This document shows positions 52,120-61,674 of a stretch of DNA of 64,000 nt, in pieces (within the stretch, counting starts at the first letter, position 1; each line of letters starts with the position of its first letter). This stretch comes from JAPOXR01 sp965214695 (GTDB lineage: Bacteria; Pseudomonadota; Alphaproteobacteria; Rhodobacterales; Rhodobacteraceae), in the NCBI GenBank assembly GCA_965214695.1, contig OZ243967.1, positions 2,666,001 through 2,730,000 of the forward strand, in the 5' to 3' direction. The notes below the pieces were generated by a model that ran no database searches, was not told where the DNA came from, and worked only from the letters and a program-made list of their open reading frames with translations. The position numbers were made by a program, and so were the translations under genes.

Positions 52120-53931
52120 TCAGTGGGAGTCGAGATAGGCGAGAAGCCTGGCTGCCAGCTGGTCGGGGTCTTCCTCGGCACCCTTCAGGGTCAATTCGGG
52201 CGTCTCTGGAGCCTCATACGGTGAATCTATGCCGGTGAAATTGCGGATCTCGCCCCTGCGCGCCCTGCTGTAGAGGTTCTTGTGATCCCGCTGCTCGCAT
52301 ACGCTCAGCGGCGTGTCGACGAACACCTCGATGAATTCGCCGTCATCCATGAGTTCCCGGGCCATGTGGCGCTCGGCCCTGAATGGCGAGATCATCGACA
52401 CGATGACAACGAGGCCGGCATCGACCATCAGCCTTGCCACCTCGGCCGCACGGCGGATGTTTTCCACCCGGTCAGTGTCGTCGAAGCCGAGATCGCGGTT
52501 GATCCCCTGCCGCAGATTGTCGCCGTCGAGCACATAGGTATGGGTACCGGCTTCATGCAGACTCTGTTCGAGCCGGTCGGCGATCGTCGACTTGCCGGCG
52601 CCCGACAGGCCGGTCAGCCAGACCACCCGGGGCCGCTGCCCCAGGGCGCTGGCGCGGGCCGACTTGTCGACGGCCATCTGCTGCCAGCTGACATTGTCGT
52701 CATGGTCAATCATGTGGTTGACCAACCCGGCTCCGGCGGTGGCGTTGGTCGAGCGGTCAATGACGAGGAAGGCGCCGGTATGGCGATTGACATGGTAGGA
52801 ATCGAATGCAAGTGGCCGGTCGAGCGACAACATGCAGAGGCCAACCTCGCCCGGCTCGAGCAGTCCGCCATGGCGTGGGCAGCCGGTATCGAGGTCGAGG
52901 TGATGAATCGGACCGGTCAGCCGTGCTTCGGCCGAGGCCGCTGCCAGGCGGATGGAGTAGACGCGGCCAGGGAGCATTGCCGGGTGGTCCAGCCAGATCA
53001 GCCAAGCCACGAGCCGACGGGATACCATCGGCGGATATTCCGGCGAGGTAATCAGGTCGCCCCGTTCGGCAGTGATGTCGCTGGCCGGTAGGAGTGCCAC
53101 CGCCTGGCCGGCCACTGCCTCGGCGAGTTCGCCCGACGGGCCGCGAATGCCGGCGACCGGGAATTCCTCGCCGGATGGATGGATGGTCAGCGTCTCTCCG
53201 CTGCTGATGCGGCCTGCCGCAACGGAACCATGAACGCCCTGCGATCCGGACTTCCGTGCTGCCACCCGCTGGACTGGCAGGCGGATGGGAGCATTCGTCT
53301 GCGCGCCGGCTGGCCGGGCGTTCCTCAAATCTCCGGCCAGTGTCGAGCCATCATGCCAGGGCATGGCATCGCTGGCCGTCAGCACATTGTCGCCGGCCGT
53401 CACCGTGATCGGGAGCACGGCAAGATTTTCGAACCCGACGCTGTCAGCCAGTTCCCAGATGCTGGCATCGATCTTGTCGAATACCCTTTCCCGAAACCCG
53501 ACCTCATCCATGCGGGTGACTGCAAGGATCACCGTTTCCACCCGCAACAGTGAGGCAAGACTGGCCAGTTGCCGCTCTGGCGATTGCAGCTCCTCCGCGG
53601 CACTGGCCAGGATCACTGCAACGTCGGCGACCGAGAGGCCGGCAACGGCGTCGCCGACCGGCTGCTCGCCTTCGGGAATATCGACGATGACGAATTTTCG
53701 CTCCAATGTCTCGAAATAGTGCCAGGTGAGGCCGGTCGGTTCCGGTTGCCCGACCGCGATGCCGGCAAACTGATCGCCATTCGTGTCCGGGTGATCGGCC
53801 AGACTCTTCCCGGCGCCTCGCCGGAGGAGGTCGAGCAGGGCGGTTCTTTCCGGCCCCGTTCCCCCGCAGATCGCCACCCGCAGCATGTCCCTGGGCTGGC
53901 GTCCTGGTTCGGGCCGGGCGGGCGACGCCAT
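52120..53931 (-). CDS. cysNC: CysNC: sulfate adenylyltransferase subunit 1 / APS kinase with degenerate GTPase motifs
   Basis: A 603-residue fusion. Residues 1 to about 410 align with CysN, the GTPase subunit that drives ATP sulfurylase, and the C-terminal 190 with CysC (APS kinase: 'VWLTGLSGAGKSTIADRLEQ', 'VLDGDNLRQGINRDLGF', 'EVFVDTPLSVCEQRD'). The CysC part looks intact. In the CysN part the expected GSVDDGKST P-loop reads 'CGGTGPERTALL', the DTPGHEQY box reads 'DIPEGEQP', and NKMD reads 'TRMD', so GTP binding is doubtful. The beta-barrel part ('MPWHDGSTL', 'FPVQRV'-like 'LPVQRVAARK') is kept. It overlaps cysD (TGATG). Confidence 0.88.
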   Translation of the reverse strand: MASPARPEPGRQPRDMLRVAICGGTGPERTALLDLLRRGAGKSLADHPDTNGDQFAGIAVGQPEPTGLTWHYFETLERKFVIVDIPEGEQPVGDAVAGLSVADVAVILASAAEELQSPERQLASLASLLRVETVILAVTRMDEVGFRERVFDKIDASIWELADSVGFENLAVLPITVTAGDNVLTASDAMPWHDGSTLAGDLRNARPAGAQTNAPIRLPVQRVAARKSGSQGVHGSVAAGRISSGETLTIHPSGEEFPVAGIRGPSGELAEAVAGQAVALLPASDITAERGDLITSPEYPPMVSRRLVAWLIWLDHPAMLPGRVYSIRLAAASAEARLTGPIHHLDLDTGCPRHGGLLEPGEVGLCMLSLDRPLAFDSYHVNRHTGAFLVIDRSTNATAGAGLVNHMIDHDDNVSWQQMAVDKSARASALGQRPRVVWLTGLSGAGKSTIADRLEQSLHEAGTHTYVLDGDNLRQGINRDLGFDDTDRVENIRRAAEVARLMVDAGLVVIVSMISPFRAERHMARELMDDGEFIEVFVDTPLSVCEQRDHKNLYSRARRGEIRNFTGIDSPYEAPETPELTLKGAEEDPDQLAARLLAYLDSH

Positions 53932-54848
53932 CAGAAATAACCCTCCCGCTTTTCCTGTTCGATGGTGCCGTCATTGCCGGATATCAGCCGGCCCTCCCGC
54001 TCGGTGCTCGTGCTGCATTCCAACTCCCTGATGATGTCGTCAATGGTCGCGGCCGTGGATTCGATGGCGCCCGACAGGGGCCAGCAGCCGATGGTCCGGA
54101 ATCGCACCAGCATTTCCGTCGGCTCGCCTGATCCGGTCTGCAGACGGTCGTCATCAACCACGATCAGCCGGCCGTCCCGGTGAACCACCGGCCGCTTGGC
54201 CGCAAAATACAGCGGAACCACCGGGATGCGATGTCGCTGAATATATCGCCAGATGTCGATTTCGGTCCAGTCGGAGAGGGGGAAGATACGCATGGTCTCG
54301 CCGGCTGCCATGTATGGGTTGCACAAGTTCCACGGCTCCGGGCGCTGGTTGTCCGGGTCCCAACGATGCCCCCGGCGGCGCAGTGAGAAGATGCGCTCCC
54401 TTCCCCTCGATGCGTCCTCGTCCCGCCTGGCGCCACCAATGGCCGCATCAAATCCCTGCTGGTCAATGGCCTGCCTGAGGGCCCGGGTCTTCATCACTTC
54501 GGTATGAACGCGGGGTCCGTGGGTGATCGGCCCGATTCCCTGCGCCACACCGTCAGGGTTGGTGTGAACACGCATGTCCAGGCCCAGCCGGTTGGCTGTC
54601 CGGTCACGAAAGGTGATGGTGTCGTGGAATTTCCAGCCGGTATCGATATGCAGCAGGGGGAAAGGCAGGGCGCCGGGAGCAAAGGCCCGCCTGGTCAATT
54701 CAAGCAGTACCGATGAATCCTTGCCGACCGAGTAGAGCATGACTGGATTTTCGAATGCGGCCGCCGAATCGCGGATGATCCCGATGCTTTCCGCCTCCAG
54801 CCGCTCAATGTGGTCAAGGCCATGCCGGCGATCGAATGCGCCGTTCAT
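53931..54848 (-). CDS. cysD: Sulfate adenylyltransferase subunit 2
   Basis: A 305-residue PP-loop (PAPS-reductase fold) ATPase forming APS from sulfate and ATP. Motifs are 'LYSVGKDSSVLLELTRRAF', 'LLHIDTGWKFHDTITFRD', 'IGGARRDEDASRGRERIFS' and 'RFRTIGCWPLSGAI'. ATG at 54848 gives a normal start (MNGAFDRRHGLDHIERLEAE). It works with CysNC; together they give PAPS for sulfate assimilation or sulfation. PAPS reductase and sulfite reductase are not in the window. Confidence 0.95.
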   Translation of the reverse strand: MNGAFDRRHGLDHIERLEAESIGIIRDSAAAFENPVMLYSVGKDSSVLLELTRRAFAPGALPFPLLHIDTGWKFHDTITFRDRTANRLGLDMRVHTNPDGVAQGIGPITHGPRVHTEVMKTRALRQAIDQQGFDAAIGGARRDEDASRGRERIFSLRRRGHRWDPDNQRPEPWNLCNPYMAAGETMRIFPLSDWTEIDIWRYIQRHRIPVVPLYFAAKRPVVHRDGRLIVVDDDRLQTGSGEPTEMLVRFRTIGCWPLSGAIESTAATIDDIIRELECSTSTEREGRLISGNDGTIEQEKREGYF

Positions 54849-55038
54849 GTCGGCATCGGCGGTGCCGCCCAGGCAATAGCAGGAAGCCAGCGTCTCTGGA
54901 TGCGGCCGCAAGCCCTGCCGGCCCCGGGCGAAGTGAACAACATGGGCAACCTGATCTCTTCACGCCTGTCGAACAGGTGGTACAGGGGCCCACCCCGGTG
55001 GTCAATCTGCGGGCCCGGCCTGCCGAAAGCCGCCGGCG

Positions 55039-58000
55039 CTATTCCTTGTGGCCTTCGGCAACCATGATCATGGCCGGCAGCACGAACAGCACGAACAGGC
55101 CTGCGGTGATCAGGCCGCCCAGCATGCTGGCTGCAAAGGGGATCATGAATTGGAGGGAATCGCTTCGCTCGTAGAGCAGCGGCGACAGCCCCAGTATTGT
55201 CGTCAGGCTGGTGAGAAACACGGCGCGAAAACGCTGCCTCGTGGTCTTGGCGGCGGCGGCAATGGCCGGCAGGGCCGGCTGATTCTTGCGAATGGTGTTG
55301 TAGCGGTCCAATAGAACCAACCCGTCATTCACCACGACTCCGGATACAGCCAGGATGCCGAATATCGACATGAAGGTGAATTGCCAGCCGAGAATCCAGT
55401 GGATGAGCACCGCCCCGACAAAGGCTGCTGGCATGCCGGCAGCCGCGATTAGCGGTTTCCAGTAGCTGCGCAGGAATCCCGCCATCGCCGCGTAGATTGC
55501 CAGCAATGCCAGCGGTGCCAGCGTGGAAAGAATCTGCAGCGTCCGGTATTCGTCCCTACCGCTGCCATCCCGTTCGATGCGGATGCCCGGATATTGCTTC
55601 TGCAATCCACCGATGATCTCCTGTTCGACCAGCCTGCGGGCACGATTCGGGGTTATCGTCACCGGGTCGGCCCGGGCTTCGACGAAGATGACAGGTTTGC
55701 CGTCAAGTCTGGACAATTCGGCGAGTTCCTGCACCTCGGTGATCCTGGCCACCGTTGACAGCGGCAGCGTGCCGCCATCCGGGCCATCGACACGGATGTG
55801 CTTCAACTCACCCAGGCTGCGGAGATTCTGGGAGGGGTAGCTGACCATCACCCTGAGTTCGTCACGGCCTCGCTGGATGCGCTGAACCTCGATGCCGTGC
55901 AACCTGGCCCGCAACTGGGCGCCAAGCGTTGCCGGGGACAGCCCTGCAATCTTGCCCTCGTCGGTCAATTCGATCTCGAGCTTCCGCTTGCCGGGATCGC
56001 TGTTGTCGAAGATGCCGTAGACCCCGGGGATCTCTGCCATCGCCGCCTTCAACGAGTCCGCCGCCTCCTGCAGGACCTGCCTGTCATCATGGCGAATCGA
56101 GTAGGCCAGGTTCGGCCTGGATTTCCTCAGGGTGGTGACGAATTCGACACGCTCGGCCTGCAGGACACTGCCAACCCGGTTCCGCCAGGCCCGCTCGATC
56201 TCGCGCGGCTGGGCATTGCGTTGATGCTGGCCCGCCAGGTTTGCCCGCACCGTCGCCACGTTTTCCTGATAGGTGTCATCCTGCGAGGAACTGGTTGACA
56301 GGATCGAGCCGACGATGACGCTGACTGACCGGATCGGCGTTCCCTCGAACACGTCATTGATCTCGAGGGCGGCGTCCCGGAAGCGATCGGCAATCTCCCG
56401 CGTTGCGTTGAAGGGCGATCCGGTTGGCAGCCTGATTTCGACCTGGATCGTATCGGACGCGCCCTCCCGCCCTTCACCGAAGACAACCGGCACTGCCTCG
56501 AAGCGCAGGAGCGCCACACTGACAACCACCAGCAGGGCCGTCGCCAGTATCGACAGCCAGGTATTCCTGATCGACCAGGCGACGGTTGATGCAACCAGCC
56601 TGTCCCTGACAACCTTGAGCCGTCCGTCTACCGCATCCCGGATATTGCTGAGGGGTGGTGCGCTCCATGGCCGGTCATGGGAGAGGTGTGACGGAAGAAT
56701 CAGGAAGGCCTCGACCAGCGACACCAGAAGCACGAAGGCCGCCACGTAGGGGAAGACCCTTATAACCTGCCAGCCTCCCGAATCGATGAAGTGCAGCGGC
56801 ACGAGTGCAATGATTGTCGTCAGTGCACCGATGAACAGCGGGCCAAAGACATTGCGGGCCCCGGTTATCGCCGCCTCTCTTCCCGAGACTCCCTTCTTGC
56901 GCTCGGCGATGATGCTCTCGCCGACCACCACGGCATCATCCACGACGATGCCGACCAGCAGGAAGAAGGCGAGCATCGTTCCCATGTTCAATGTCAGGTC
57001 GGCCGGGGCAAAGAACATCAGCGAACCGACGAAGGACAGCGGTATGCCGAGTGAAATCCAGAAGGCCGAACGCAGGTCAAACACCGTGACCAGGCACAGA
57101 AACACCAGCATCGTGCCGATCACGGAATTGCCGAGAATCCGGGTCAGCCGGTCCCGGGTGACTTCGAAGTCGTCATCCCAGATGCTGACCGTGACATTGT
57201 CGTCCACCGTCATACCGTCCAGGAACTCCAACACCGATTTCCTGATCTCTCTCTGGGACTGACCATCCGACGCATCGACCTGGACGAAGACAGCATGTGC
57301 CCCGTTCAACTCGGCAATTACCCGGTCGGCTGCAAACCCGTCGCGGATGACGGCCACGTCATCCAGCGTAATGACCGTGCCGTCAAACCTGGTAATGAGC
57401 GGTATGTCGCGGAATTCGTCGCCGGTGGTTCTCTTGCTTGAAAAACTGAGCGCGATGTCGCCGGCATCGGTGTTCACTTCACCGGATGTCAGGTTGAGCG
57501 AGGTCGAACGGATGATTCGTGCCACCTCGTTGATGTCGAGGCGATACTGGCGCAGCGCGGTCTCGCTCAGCCCGATGCTGATCTCCCGGTCCCGTGTCCC
57601 GGACAGATTCACCTGCGACACACCGGGAAGGGCCAGCAACCGTTCCTGCAAATCCTCGGCGGCAATCCGCAATTCGTGCTCGGTGGCTTTGGTCGACGAC
57701 ACGGCCAGTGTCATGACCGGGTTTCGCAACCTGAATTTCTCGATCTCCGGCCGTTCCGCTCCCAGCGGCGAGAAATTCTCCAGGGCGGCCACCGCACTCT
57801 TTACATCATCAAGCACGTCCTCGCTGTCGACATAGGGCAGGAGTTCGATATTCAGCGACCCGATGCCGTCCTGGGCCTTGCTGACCACCCGGTCGACGCC
57901 GGCAATCCCGACAAGGGCTTCCTCGACACGTTGATTGATGTCCTCGCTCACCTCGTACGGAGATGCCCCGGGAAAGGGTACGGTGACCGATATGCGCCTG

Positions 58001-58176
58001 GAGTCGAAATCCGGCAGGTTCTGGACCGCCAAATTCATCCCGGAGATGGTGCCGGCAGCAATCAGGAAAACCATCAGCAGATTGGCGGCAACGGGATTCT
58101 GCACGAAATACGCGATGAGGCCCCGCGAGGTTCCGGACCCGTCACGTGTTGCGCCTGCGGTGTCGGTTATGTCCAT
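55039..58176 (-). CDS. RND efflux transporter, inner-membrane pump subunit
   Basis: A 1045-residue AcrB-family pump with the expected 12 membrane segments and two large periplasmic loops. The proton-relay aspartates lie in 'FFLLVGIVVDDAVVVGESII', and 'GIPLSFVGSLMFFAPADLTL' and the second-half 'SIFGILAVSGVVVNDGLVLL' are present. It lies 260 bases after the adaptor gene on the same strand. No outer-membrane factor adjoins. Substrate unknown; the sequence looks closer to the HAE1/MMPL-like group without drug-specific marks. Confidence 0.93.
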   Translation of the reverse strand: MDITDTAGATRDGSGTSRGLIAYFVQNPVAANLLMVFLIAAGTISGMNLAVQNLPDFDSRRISVTVPFPGASPYEVSEDINQRVEEALVGIAGVDRVVSKAQDGIGSLNIELLPYVDSEDVLDDVKSAVAALENFSPLGAERPEIEKFRLRNPVMTLAVSSTKATEHELRIAAEDLQERLLALPGVSQVNLSGTRDREISIGLSETALRQYRLDINEVARIIRSTSLNLTSGEVNTDAGDIALSFSSKRTTGDEFRDIPLITRFDGTVITLDDVAVIRDGFAADRVIAELNGAHAVFVQVDASDGQSQREIRKSVLEFLDGMTVDDNVTVSIWDDDFEVTRDRLTRILGNSVIGTMLVFLCLVTVFDLRSAFWISLGIPLSFVGSLMFFAPADLTLNMGTMLAFFLLVGIVVDDAVVVGESIIAERKKGVSGREAAITGARNVFGPLFIGALTTIIALVPLHFIDSGGWQVIRVFPYVAAFVLLVSLVEAFLILPSHLSHDRPWSAPPLSNIRDAVDGRLKVVRDRLVASTVAWSIRNTWLSILATALLVVVSVALLRFEAVPVVFGEGREGASDTIQVEIRLPTGSPFNATREIADRFRDAALEINDVFEGTPIRSVSVIVGSILSTSSSQDDTYQENVATVRANLAGQHQRNAQPREIERAWRNRVGSVLQAERVEFVTTLRKSRPNLAYSIRHDDRQVLQEAADSLKAAMAEIPGVYGIFDNSDPGKRKLEIELTDEGKIAGLSPATLGAQLRARLHGIEVQRIQRGRDELRVMVSYPSQNLRSLGELKHIRVDGPDGGTLPLSTVARITEVQELAELSRLDGKPVIFVEARADPVTITPNRARRLVEQEIIGGLQKQYPGIRIERDGSGRDEYRTLQILSTLAPLALLAIYAAMAGFLRSYWKPLIAAAGMPAAFVGAVLIHWILGWQFTFMSIFGILAVSGVVVNDGLVLLDRYNTIRKNQPALPAIAAAAKTTRQRFRAVFLTSLTTILGLSPLLYERSDSLQFMIPFAASMLGGLITAGLFVLFVLPAMIMVAEGHKE

Positions 58177-58436
58177 GAGTTGTACCTGCTGGTCTGGTTC
58201 AATTCGCGATATCCCTGCGCCGAATGAAGGTGCCGGCCCCGAAAGGCCGGATCATGTCATCAGCCCTGGCCCGCACCGCCGCTCTCGGCGCCGGGATGTG
58301 CTGAATCCGCACCGAACTGCTGGCCGGACATGTCCTGCCCGGGGCGCCATGGCGCCGCTTTCCGCCGACAGCCGGGGACACCGCCAGGACCGACAGGCTG
58401 TCAGCCGCTGCAGAGATCGCTGGCCCGGATATGATG

Positions 58437-59519
58437 TTAGCCTCCCGGCGTGATGGCAGTTACTTCCTGCCCCTCACGCGCATTCGGAATTGCGTCGACG
58501 ACAACGCCGTCACCGGCATCGAAAGCCTTGACCACCCACCCGTCCCGGGTTCGTCCAACCGGTTCGACAACGACCGATTCAAGTGCGCTGTCCCGGACCA
58601 GCCATGCCCTGCCAAGCCCCTGTTCGGCAGATTCCGGAAGCACGAACACATCGGAATGTTCCGGCCCGGCAATGGTCACCTCGACAAATGTATTGGGTAG
58701 CGGATAGTCATCCACCGCAACGCTTTCGTCAAATTTCATGTGCAGCGTGGCCAGCCTGCTCCGCTGCGCCAGTACCGGCGACATGCTGGCCACCGTGGCC
58801 GGGAATATCCGGCCGCCAGCTGAAACCTGTACCGCGCGCCCGATGACCGGGTGCAGGTATTCGACATCGAGCGGTTCCGCCGGGACCGTAACCCGGATGG
58901 AGTCCGGCCGGTAGCCGACCCCCAGCACCGCGGTGCGACCCGCGGTGTCGGCGGGTCCCGCCACCTCGCCGACTTCAACCGACGAGGAGATCACCCTGAT
59001 CGGGTATGGTAGCGAGATCTCGGTCCTGGAGAGCTGCAATTCGGCCAGCTCCGTCGTGACCTCGGCCAGTTCCAGCAGGTTCTGGCTGATCGACTGCGGG
59101 CGCCCGGGCAATTGCATGGCCTCCTCGGCCAGCTGCTGCTGAAGCATGGCCTCCCTGACTCTGAGTTCATATTCGGCAGGGTCGATTCTGATGAATACCT
59201 CGTTGGCCTTGATGGTGCCGCCGGGCTCGAACATTGGCGATACCCACGCCACCCGGCCGACGACTTCGGATGACACGGTCACCCGGTCCTTGAGCCCGAC
59301 GCTGCCGGTCAGCTGGAGGTCGATGGCCTGGCTGGTCAATTCGGGCTGAAGCACGTGAACCACCGGTTTCTGGTCCGCCTGTTCGGGGTCGCCGGTGATC
59401 TCGATCTGCCCGGGGGCCCGGGCAAAATAGACTGCTGCGATGATAACGACGGCAATGGCCGCGATCTGCAAATAACCCTTCCAGTTTCCTCCAGCCTGCC
59501 GATCCGAATCCTGTGTCAT
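58437..59519 (-). CDS. RND efflux periplasmic adaptor (membrane fusion protein)
   Basis: A 360-residue MFP/HlyD-family adaptor. An N-terminal anchor (YLQIAAIAVVIIAAVYFA) is followed by the lipoyl halves ('VTVSSEVVGRVAWVSPMFEP', 'SSSVEVGEVAGPADT'), a short alpha-hairpin (about 135-185) and beta-barrel/membrane-proximal domains. ATG at 59519 has AGGAG about 10 bases upstream and is preferred to 59549. It pairs with the pump at 55039. Confidence 0.9.
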   Translation of the reverse strand: MTQDSDRQAGGNWKGYLQIAAIAVVIIAAVYFARAPGQIEITGDPEQADQKPVVHVLQPELTSQAIDLQLTGSVGLKDRVTVSSEVVGRVAWVSPMFEPGGTIKANEVFIRIDPAEYELRVREAMLQQQLAEEAMQLPGRPQSISQNLLELAEVTTELAELQLSRTEISLPYPIRVISSSVEVGEVAGPADTAGRTAVLGVGYRPDSIRVTVPAEPLDVEYLHPVIGRAVQVSAGGRIFPATVASMSPVLAQRSRLATLHMKFDESVAVDDYPLPNTFVEVTIAGPEHSDVFVLPESAEQGLGRAWLVRDSALESVVVEPVGRTRDGWVVKAFDAGDGVVVDAIPNAREGQEVTAITPGG

Positions 59520-60300
59520 TCCGTTCACGCTCCTGTTCTGTCTCGCCATGGCTGCTGCGCGAGAATGACTGGCATGTTTCTCCTGACGCCCCGACCGGCG
59601 TCAGCTCCCCAACCTTGCTGCGAGCTTACGAGAAGGGCAAGGCCTTGCCAAGCATTGACAAGGAATTGGCATGCCCCCGAGCAGGGCTGGCGCACCAAAT
59701 TCGGCACCGGCAGGAACTCCTCCCTCACTCGGGACGATCCCCGATGCCGGGGTTGACCCGAAATACACGCTCAGCGCCCATCCCTGGAAGTATCTGCAGG
59801 GGTGCAAGGAAGGGTACAGGGCCGCCGGGAACGGTTTCGGCCATTCCATGTTCAGCCAGGGCGAGGAGACGCGAGCTCTGCCTGCCCGCCATCGCAAGGA
59901 CGGATCAGGGATCCTGGTCAGACAGGGGGATAGCGGCCCCGGCTATCCAGCGACAATGTCGATGCCCTTAAGTCCAAAGAGATCAACCTGATGAGCGTCG
60001 AGGAGCGGATTGATAGGAATTCAGCTGCCGGGGAGCCGGTATTTCATGTCTTCGGCACCACCGCGCATTTCGAGCGCCGTTTGATATCCGAGCGCACCAA
60101 GGACGGGCTGCGGGTGTGCCCATTTGCTACGTGCATCGGCGGAACGTGGATCCGACCGACCGGGTTGGCTGCGGCATTTCAGGTTGGACAAGTCAGATTG
60201 GAGACAAGACCAGTCAGCCACCCCCCAACGGATCTTGGTGATTTCCCATGATGGCCGGCTCAGGAGATGGAACTGGCGACGGGGCCATGTCAGATATGGC
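59520..60300. other. Gene-poor region with a recombinase relic
   Basis: Of these 781 bases only 59952-60113 shows family resemblance (serine recombinase). Other open frames are Gly/Pro/Arg-rich and show no domain. The efflux operon promoter should lie near 59520-59650 on the minus strand. Confidence 0.5.
59952..60113 (+). pseudogene. Serine recombinase (resolvase/invertase) fragment
   Basis: The frame reads 'DNVDALKSKEINLMSVEERI' and 'DRNSAAGEPVFHVFGTTAHF' then 'ERRLISERTKDGLR'. This matches the resolvase segment that normally reads like 'L...GI.F.SL.E.IDT.TP.GRLVFHIFGALAEFERDLIRERT'. Both the N-terminal catalytic serine region and the C-terminal HTH are missing, so it is a dead fragment of a mobile element. 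Confidence 0.75.
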
Positions 60301-60720
60301 TTATCCCGCCATTTTCCGCGTTTGCACGCTCAACCGCTTCCCGATGGCACCCAGCGCCATGTCCATCCGGTCGAGTCGCGAGTGGTGCTCCACATCCAGA
60401 ACCCGGTCCACCTGGGGAAGATGCCAGCCGAGCCGCCGCGCCAGTTCGGCCTTGCCGATCCCCTGCTCCCGCATGCCCTGGTACAGGATCACCTTCACCG
60501 CCGTGAGCGTTGGCAACGTCACCTGCATGTCGCCCCCCGAAGGAGCCGGCACGTCCCGTTTGTCGTGCATGCGCGCGGCAATTGCTTCTTCGAGGGCCGA
60601 CACGGATCGGGCCAGCGCTTCGTGTCGGTCGTCGCCGAAGGTCGTGAGTTCGGGAAAGTCCGGCGCTGTCGCCAACACGCCATGGTCATCTTCCTGCAGT
60701 TTCATGGGATATGACAGCAT
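60301..60720 (-). CDS. hicB: HicB-family antitoxin
   Basis: A 139-residue antitoxin. The N-terminal HicB fold reads 'YPMKLQEDDHGVLATAPDFP' and 'LTTFGDDRHEALARSVSALE', and the C-terminal part is an XRE-type helix-turn-helix ('GIGKAELARRLGWHLPQVDR', 'VLDVEHHSRLDRMDMAL'). The frame is open and normal. It overlaps the upstream toxin remnant by 35 bases, the classical hicAB order. Confidence 0.85.
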   Translation of the reverse strand: MLSYPMKLQEDDHGVLATAPDFPELTTFGDDRHEALARSVSALEEAIAARMHDKRDVPAPSGGDMQVTLPTLTAVKVILYQGMREQGIGKAELARRLGWHLPQVDRVLDVEHHSRLDRMDMALGAIGKRLSVQTRKMAG

Positions 60721-60862
60721 CGTTTCGATCCAGTCCCAAAACCTTCTTGATTTTGGCCACGAGCCCGGCTCCAGGTTCTTTCCTCGAGCCATGCATCGGC
60801 AACTTGGAGACGCGGAACTCTCGCCGAACTGTAAAGTGGCCGCTTCCTCGCTTATGCGTCAC
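60686..60862 (-). pseudogene. hicA: HicA toxin gene, N-terminally truncated
   Basis: The frame encodes 'VTHKRGSGHFTVRREFRVSK' and 'LPMHGSRKEPGAGLVAKIKK' then 'VLGL', matching the HicA dsRBD-like fold, including the catalytic histidine in 'GSGHF'. The N-terminal helix (about 15-20 residues, ending in a W-x-x-V-x-x-K-like strand) is not in frame: a TGA lies about 11 codons before the only possible start (GTG at 60862). A 58-residue product is possible, but activity is doubtful. Confidence 0.7.
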
Positions 60863-61200
60863 GAACGTGCACCCCTTCCGCCCGGGCTGTCAAGCGGGGA
60901 AGACTCTGCAGATTCCGCCTCTGCCGGGCGCTTCTTCTCCTGCGCGCGAACCAATTTCCGCTGCATGATGTTCCGAAATTGCTGCCGGCAATCCCTCGGG
61001 ACGGGGTGACGTTCGCCTGTTGCCGTCGCACCCGGACCGGATGAAGCCCATGAGGGGCGTAGCAGGGTGAAATTCAATTCCGCTTGGCTCGTCGCAGCGG
61101 CGGGCCTGCCGGCGGTGCCGGCATTCAAATTCCGGTGACCCTTGAAACTCCTTGCGTGACAATCTAATTGGCGGGTCCATTGCAATCTCGACGGGCAGAC
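60863..61200. other. Intergenic region upstream of secE
   Basis: This 338-base stretch has no coding frame or tRNA that I can see. It must carry the secE-nusG promoter on the plus strand. In most relatives a tRNA-Trp and often tuf lie immediately upstream of secE; neither is here. Confidence 0.5.
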
Positions 61201-61395
61201 ATGGCACGACTCTCACCATTTCAGTTCATGCAGCAGGTGCGGTCGGAAGTCTCGAAAGTGGTCTGGCCCACGCGCCGGGAATTGCTGATCACGACGGCGA
61301 TGGTCTTCGCCATGGCCACCGTCGCCTCGATATTCTTCTTTTTCATCGACCAGATCATCCAGTTCGGCCTGACGACGCTGCTGGACCTGCTCTGA
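61201..61395 (+). CDS. secE: Preprotein translocase subunit SecE
   Basis: A 64-residue, single-TM SecE. The amphipathic helix 'MQQVRSEVSKVVWPTRRELL' and the membrane segment 'TTAMVFAMATVASIFFFFID' are diagnostic. The ATG at 61201 fits the family; the frame stays open upstream. The last 15 codons are copied imperfectly in the next 45 bases. Confidence 0.95.
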   Translation: MARLSPFQFMQQVRSEVSKVVWPTRRELLITTAMVFAMATVASIFFFFIDQIIQFGLTTLLDLL

Positions 61396-61440
61396 CAATC
61401 CGTCCGGTTCGGCCTGACGGCGCTGCAGGGCCTTTCAAGG
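61351..61440 (+). repeat. 45-bp imperfect tandem duplication at the secE 3' end
   Basis: 61351-61395 (last 15 codons of secE with its TGA) and 61396-61440 have a 45-base period. They share TTCGGCCTGACG exactly and GCGCTG/ACGCTG. In the secE frame the second unit reads QSVRFGLTALQGLS, compared with QIIQFGLTTLLDLL in the first. Confidence 0.7.
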
Positions 61441-61674
61441 TCCGGCCGGTGCCGTGCGAGCATGAATCCGGCTGGCCCTGGCCGGACATTCGGGGGTGAA
61501 TTTTGCCACAACTGTCAATTGACAGGGGCCCGGTGGCGGCTGTATAGGTCACCATTCACTGATTCGCGTTTCGCATCAGGCTTGATGCGTGCGCTCTTTT
61601 TTGTTGCATCATGATGCCGAGATACGACCGGGCAGCTCGTCGTAACCGGCGGCTTGACATTGGAGGCACGCCGA

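Noticed and set aside
59671..59991. 106-residue plus-strand frame before the recombinase fragment
   Set aside because: Pro/Gly/Ser-rich with no domain; only the frame starting at 59952 shows family resemblance.
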